This document shows, piece by piece, positions 45,389 to 47,681 of a stretch of DNA of 47,681 nt (position 1 is its first letter; every line of letters begins with the position of its first letter). Below the pieces are notes generated by a model that searched no databases, was not told where the DNA came from, and worked only from the letters and a program-made list of their open reading frames with translations. The translations under genes and the position numbers were made by a program. Origin of the DNA: Streptomyces sp. TRM64462. GTDB lineage: Bacteria; Actinomycetota; Actinomycetes; Streptomycetales; Streptomycetaceae. The stretch lies in assembly GCF_013362995.1 (NCBI RefSeq), contig NZ_JABWDV010000203.1, forward strand, positions 1-47,681. The letters are read 5' to 3'.

Positions 45389-45562
45389 GGCCTCGTCCTT
45401 GCCCATAAGGGTCAGCCGATACACAGCGTCGAGGGACGGCTGGCTGATCGAACAGGCCGGCCACAACGTGGACACCGGCCCCGTCCGGCCGGGGAACTGC
45501 GCGACGCACGGTGGCGGGAGCAAGGGCAAGTAGGCTGTCGGGGCTCTGAAAGGGGTGAGGGC

Positions 45563-45826
45563 ATGGACGCGGAAGAGGCCCGGATCGTGGATGCCACGCT
45601 GCGGAGGTTCGGCCTCCCCGGAGTCGTGGCGCCAGAGGACCCGGACGACCCATCGGGGCCATGGCGGGTGTACGACGAGGCCGACCCCGCGACGCGGCGG
45701 GACACCACCGCCGAAGCCCTCGCGGCCCTCGCGGCGAGGCTCCGGGAGACCGACTCGGAGCCCACCTCTCGGGGGTTCGACGGTGGGCCCACTCGTGGGT
45801 TCATCATCCCGCCCAAGGGTGAGTGA
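45563..45826 (+). CDS. Small hypothetical protein
   Basis: An 87-residue protein from ATG 45563, with an AGGGGTGAGG site. It is acidic in its first two thirds (DAEEARIVDATLRRFGLPG, PEDPDDPSGPWRVYDEADP) and ends in a basic/Gly-rich tail. A helical segment follows (DTTAEALAALAARLRETDSE). No family was recognised. A strong terminator follows. Codon usage and the good ribosome binding site support a real gene. Confidence 0.72.
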   Translation: MDAEEARIVDATLRRFGLPGVVAPEDPDDPSGPWRVYDEADPATRRDTTAEALAALAARLRETDSEPTSRGFDGGPTRGFIIPPKGE

Positions 45827-45840
45827 GCCCGGGTAACGCT

Positions 45841-45869
45841 GAAGGGGCGCCCCGCCGGGGCGCCCCTTC
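45841..45869. terminator. Bidirectional terminator
   Basis: GAAGGGGCGCCCC (45841-45853) and GGGGCGCCCCTTC (45857-45869) are perfectly complementary with a 3-nt loop. It lies between the small hypothetical gene and mazG, whose 3' ends face each other. Confidence 0.9.
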
Positions 45870-45945
45870 CGGCTTTCAGGCCGCGTAGCTCAGCGGCAGG
45901 CCGCGGCCCCGATGAACGGCATTCAGCGCTTGCGCTCGCCGCTCG

Positions 45946-46917
45946 TCACCCGGCCGCGTGGCCCTCCGTCGTGCGGATCGTGTCGCGGTACGTGCGGGCC
46001 GCGGCGCGGAGGGCGGCTTCCGGGTCTACGCCCTCGGCCTCCGCCCGTACGGCCATCGCCAGGAGCTCGTAGCCGACGCCCTGGCCCTGCGGGAGGGGCA
46101 CCTCCAGGGCCGCGTTCCGCACGCGGCTCGCCAGCTTGGCCGCGAGGGCGAGGCCCGGCTGGCCCAGGGGGATGCCGTCCGTGATCGACGTGCGCTGCTT
46201 CTCGGCCGCCTTCGTGCGGAGCCAGTGCTCCTTGACCTCCTCCGGGGTCTCCGCGCGCTCGTCGCCGAAGACGTGGGGGTGGCGGTGGATGAGTTTGTCG
46301 ACGAGGCCGGCCGCCACGTCGTCCAGGGAGAAGGGGTCCTCCTCCGCCTCCTGTGCGATGCGGGCGTGGAAGACGACCTGGAGCAGGACGTCGCCCAGTT
46401 CCTCGCGGAGTTCGTCGCGGTCGCCGTCCTCGATGGCCTCCACCAGTTCGTACGCCTCCTCGATGGCGTACTTGGCGAGGCCCTCGTGCGTCTGCCGCGA
46501 CGACCAGGGGCACTCGCGGCGGATGCGGTCCATGACCTCGACGAGGTCCAGGAGCCGGGCGCCCGGGAGGTCGTACGAGCCGGGGAGCAGCTCCAGGTCG
46601 GGCATGGCGGCGCGGCCGGAGCCGGCGAGGCGGGCCAGGCCGTCCGTCAGGGGCTGGTCGCCCTCGGCGGTGGCCAGGACCACCGCCGTGCGGCCGCCCT
46701 CCGCCATGCACCAGTCGACCAGGTCCTGGGCCGTCGGCCGTGCCACCTTCACCGTCACGCCCGCCTCCCGCAGGTAGGGGAGCTGCGGGTGGGCCGGGTC
46801 CGCGCACAGCACGCGGTCGGCGGAGTGCAGGGTCTGCCAGGCCGGCCAGGAGAGGAGGCCGGGGGCGACCCGGTGGCTTGAGGTGAGGAGGACGATGCGC
46901 TGAGCGTTCACCCCCAC
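45946..46917 (-). CDS. mazG: Nucleoside triphosphate pyrophosphohydrolase MazG
   Basis: A 323-residue protein. The N-terminal 130 residues are a divergent, probably SAM/corrin-type methylase-like domain (IVLLTSSHRVAPGLLSWPAW, LVDWCMAEGGRTAVVLATAEGD). The MazG domain follows: ECPWSSRQTHEGLAKYAIEEAYELVEAIEDGD and ELREELGDVLLQVVFHARIAQE, with the E-x-x-E and E-x-x-D metal ligands. HPHVFGDERAETPEEV is another MazG signature. It hydrolyses NTPs to NMPs and PPi and so cleanses the pool. The start is GTG 46917 (or 46911). Confidence 0.93.
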   Translation of the reverse strand: MGVNAQRIVLLTSSHRVAPGLLSWPAWQTLHSADRVLCADPAHPQLPYLREAGVTVKVARPTAQDLVDWCMAEGGRTAVVLATAEGDQPLTDGLARLAGSGRAAMPDLELLPGSYDLPGARLLDLVEVMDRIRRECPWSSRQTHEGLAKYAIEEAYELVEAIEDGDRDELREELGDVLLQVVFHARIAQEAEEDPFSLDDVAAGLVDKLIHRHPHVFGDERAETPEEVKEHWLRTKAAEKQRTSITDGIPLGQPGLALAAKLASRVRNAALEVPLPQGQGVGYELLAMAVRAEAEGVDPEAALRAAARTYRDTIRTTEGHAAG

Positions 46918-46940
46918 GACGCTACCTCGCCGCCCGAAGG

Positions 46941-46981
46941 CGCCTGCAGGCGCTGCAGGCCTACAGGCCCTACAGGCCCTC
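46941..46981. repeat. Short direct repeats CTACAGGCC and GGCGCTGCAG-like
   Basis: CTACAGGCC occurs at 46961 and 46970 in tandem, and related GCAGGC units run to the left of them. They fill the gap before mazG and include the stop codon of the lipoprotein gene. Confidence 0.55.
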
Positions 46982-47620
46982 GGGGCCCGTCGCCGGGTTC
47001 TGGGTGATCTGGCGGATCCACGGGGCCTTGTACTGGCCGAGCTGGATGCGCTCGTCGTCCCACGTGCCGTAGCGCGGGTTCACGTCGATGTCGAGGGCCT
47101 TCGACGCCTCCGTGAACAGGGCGGTGAGCTTCTGCTGGCCCTCCGGCGTGTTCGTCACGCCGTGCTTCTCGGCGATCTTGTTCATGAGGATGTTGCGGCG
47201 GACCACGCCGTCGATCTCGTCCGGCGCGATGCCCTGCTGCTGGAGCAGCATCGCGGCGAGCTGCGCGTCGCCGCCGTACTGCTCGGCGGCTGAGCTGCGG
47301 GTCTTCTGGATCTCCTTGCGGGTGACCGTGATGCCCGCGTCGGCGGCCACCTTCTCCACCACCCGGTCGAAGATCATGCTGTTGAGCTTCTCGCGGCTCA
47401 GGTCACCGGTGGCCTCGATGAGCTGCTGGGCCTGCGGCGACGCCTCCTGCGCCGTCCGGACGTCCCGCACCTGCGCCTGCAGCGCGGCCGTCTCGATCCG
47501 GTCGCCTCCCACGACGGCCGCCGCCCCTGGATGGGCGTCGCTGCCGCAGGCGGTGAGGAGCGGGGCCGCGGCGATCAGGGCGGCGGACACGGAGAGCGCG
47601 GTGCGACGGCGGCGGTGCAA
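46970..47620 (-). CDS. SurA N-terminal domain lipoprotein
   Basis: A 216-residue lipoprotein. The signal is basic then hydrophobic and ends in LLTAC, with the lipid-modified Cys25. The mature part has the SurA-like N-terminal chaperone helices (GGDRIETAALQAQVRDVRTAQE, LNSMIFDRVVEKVAADAGITVTRKEI) but lacks a parvulin domain. A chaperone role for secreted proteins is expected. The start is TTG 47620, since GGGAGG lies about 5 nt upstream and no ATG/GTG fits. It ends 53 nt before mazG. Confidence 0.88.
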   Translation of the reverse strand: MHRRRRTALSVSAALIAAAPLLTACGSDAHPGAAAVVGGDRIETAALQAQVRDVRTAQEASPQAQQLIEATGDLSREKLNSMIFDRVVEKVAADAGITVTRKEIQKTRSSAAEQYGGDAQLAAMLLQQQGIAPDEIDGVVRRNILMNKIAEKHGVTNTPEGQQKLTALFTEASKALDIDVNPRYGTWDDERIQLGQYKAPWIRQITQNPATGPEGL

Positions 47621-47681
47621 GGGGGCCTCCCGGCGTGGGTCGTATGTCGGCTGGGGGTCCGGGGGCCCGCGGCGCGGCCGC

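Noticed and set aside
45885..45935. tRNA-like stretch GCGTAGCTCAGCGG
   Set aside because: It resembles a tRNA D-arm, but no acceptor, anticodon or T-arm pairs with it.

Overview
The window is chromosomal DNA of a Streptomyces or a very close relative. The base composition is very G+C rich with G/C at almost every third codon position. Marker genes and their order are those of Streptomyces: histidine utilisation (hut) genes, cystathionine beta-synthase, acetyl-CoA acetyltransferase, the bldA leucine tRNA, ndh, ppx, DUF501, divIC/ftsB-like, eno, two rpf genes, a P450, mazG and a SurA-like lipoprotein. No insertion sequence, integrase, phage gene or CRISPR array was seen.

Layout. 1-4.4 kb: a family-2 glycosyltransferase (cut by the window edge) translationally coupled to a CelD-type acyltransferase, then three small conserved hypothetical genes. 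4.4-6.7 kb: a secreted Asp-box (BNR) repeat protein. 6.8-12.5 kb: a leftward hut operon (hutU, an M20 amidohydrolase, hutF, hutI). 12.6-13.9 kb: a divergent PLP enzyme. 14.1-16.1 kb: three Roadblock/LC7 genes plus a DUF4388-like/winged-helix gene. 16.1-17.6 kb: a membrane protein and an RpiR-family regulator whose upstream palindrome recurs in the hutU promoter. 17.9-24.1 kb: cbs, an SGNH hydrolase, a thiolase and small hypothetical genes. 24.2-25.3 kb: a Bax-inhibitor-1 membrane protein and tRNA-Leu(UAA) (bldA). 25.7-29.1 kb: a MacB/FtsX-type ABC exporter. 29.1-35.8 kb: cfa-like methyltransferase, ndh, ppx, DUF501, ftsB/divIC and eno. 36-38.2 kb: two resuscitation-promoting-factor genes, the first under a c-di-AMP riboswitch. 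38.3-39.5 kb: a cytochrome P450.

39.6-45.8 kb looks accessory. It holds a tight leftward operon of radical SAM protein, P-loop kinase, methyltransferase, CYTH protein and a Cys-rich small protein. An HAD phosphatase lies upstream of it, and an HTH regulator, a Nudix hydrolase and an HD-domain protein are alongside. This is the best candidate for an undescribed system. The core resumes with mazG and the SurA-like lipoprotein at 45.9-47.6 kb.

Regulatory themes. (1) bldA is present, and three genes here carry a TTA codon (the glycosyltransferase, the first Roadblock gene and the HTH regulator), so they should depend on it. (2) An operator of the form TATTCA-N13/14-TGAATA lies upstream of both the RpiR regulator and hutU, pointing to a dedicated hut repressor. 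(3) A ydaO-type aptamer ends just before the rpfA ribosome binding site. (4) A palindromic interspersed element occurs three times, once at the 5' end of the M20 gene inside the hut operon.
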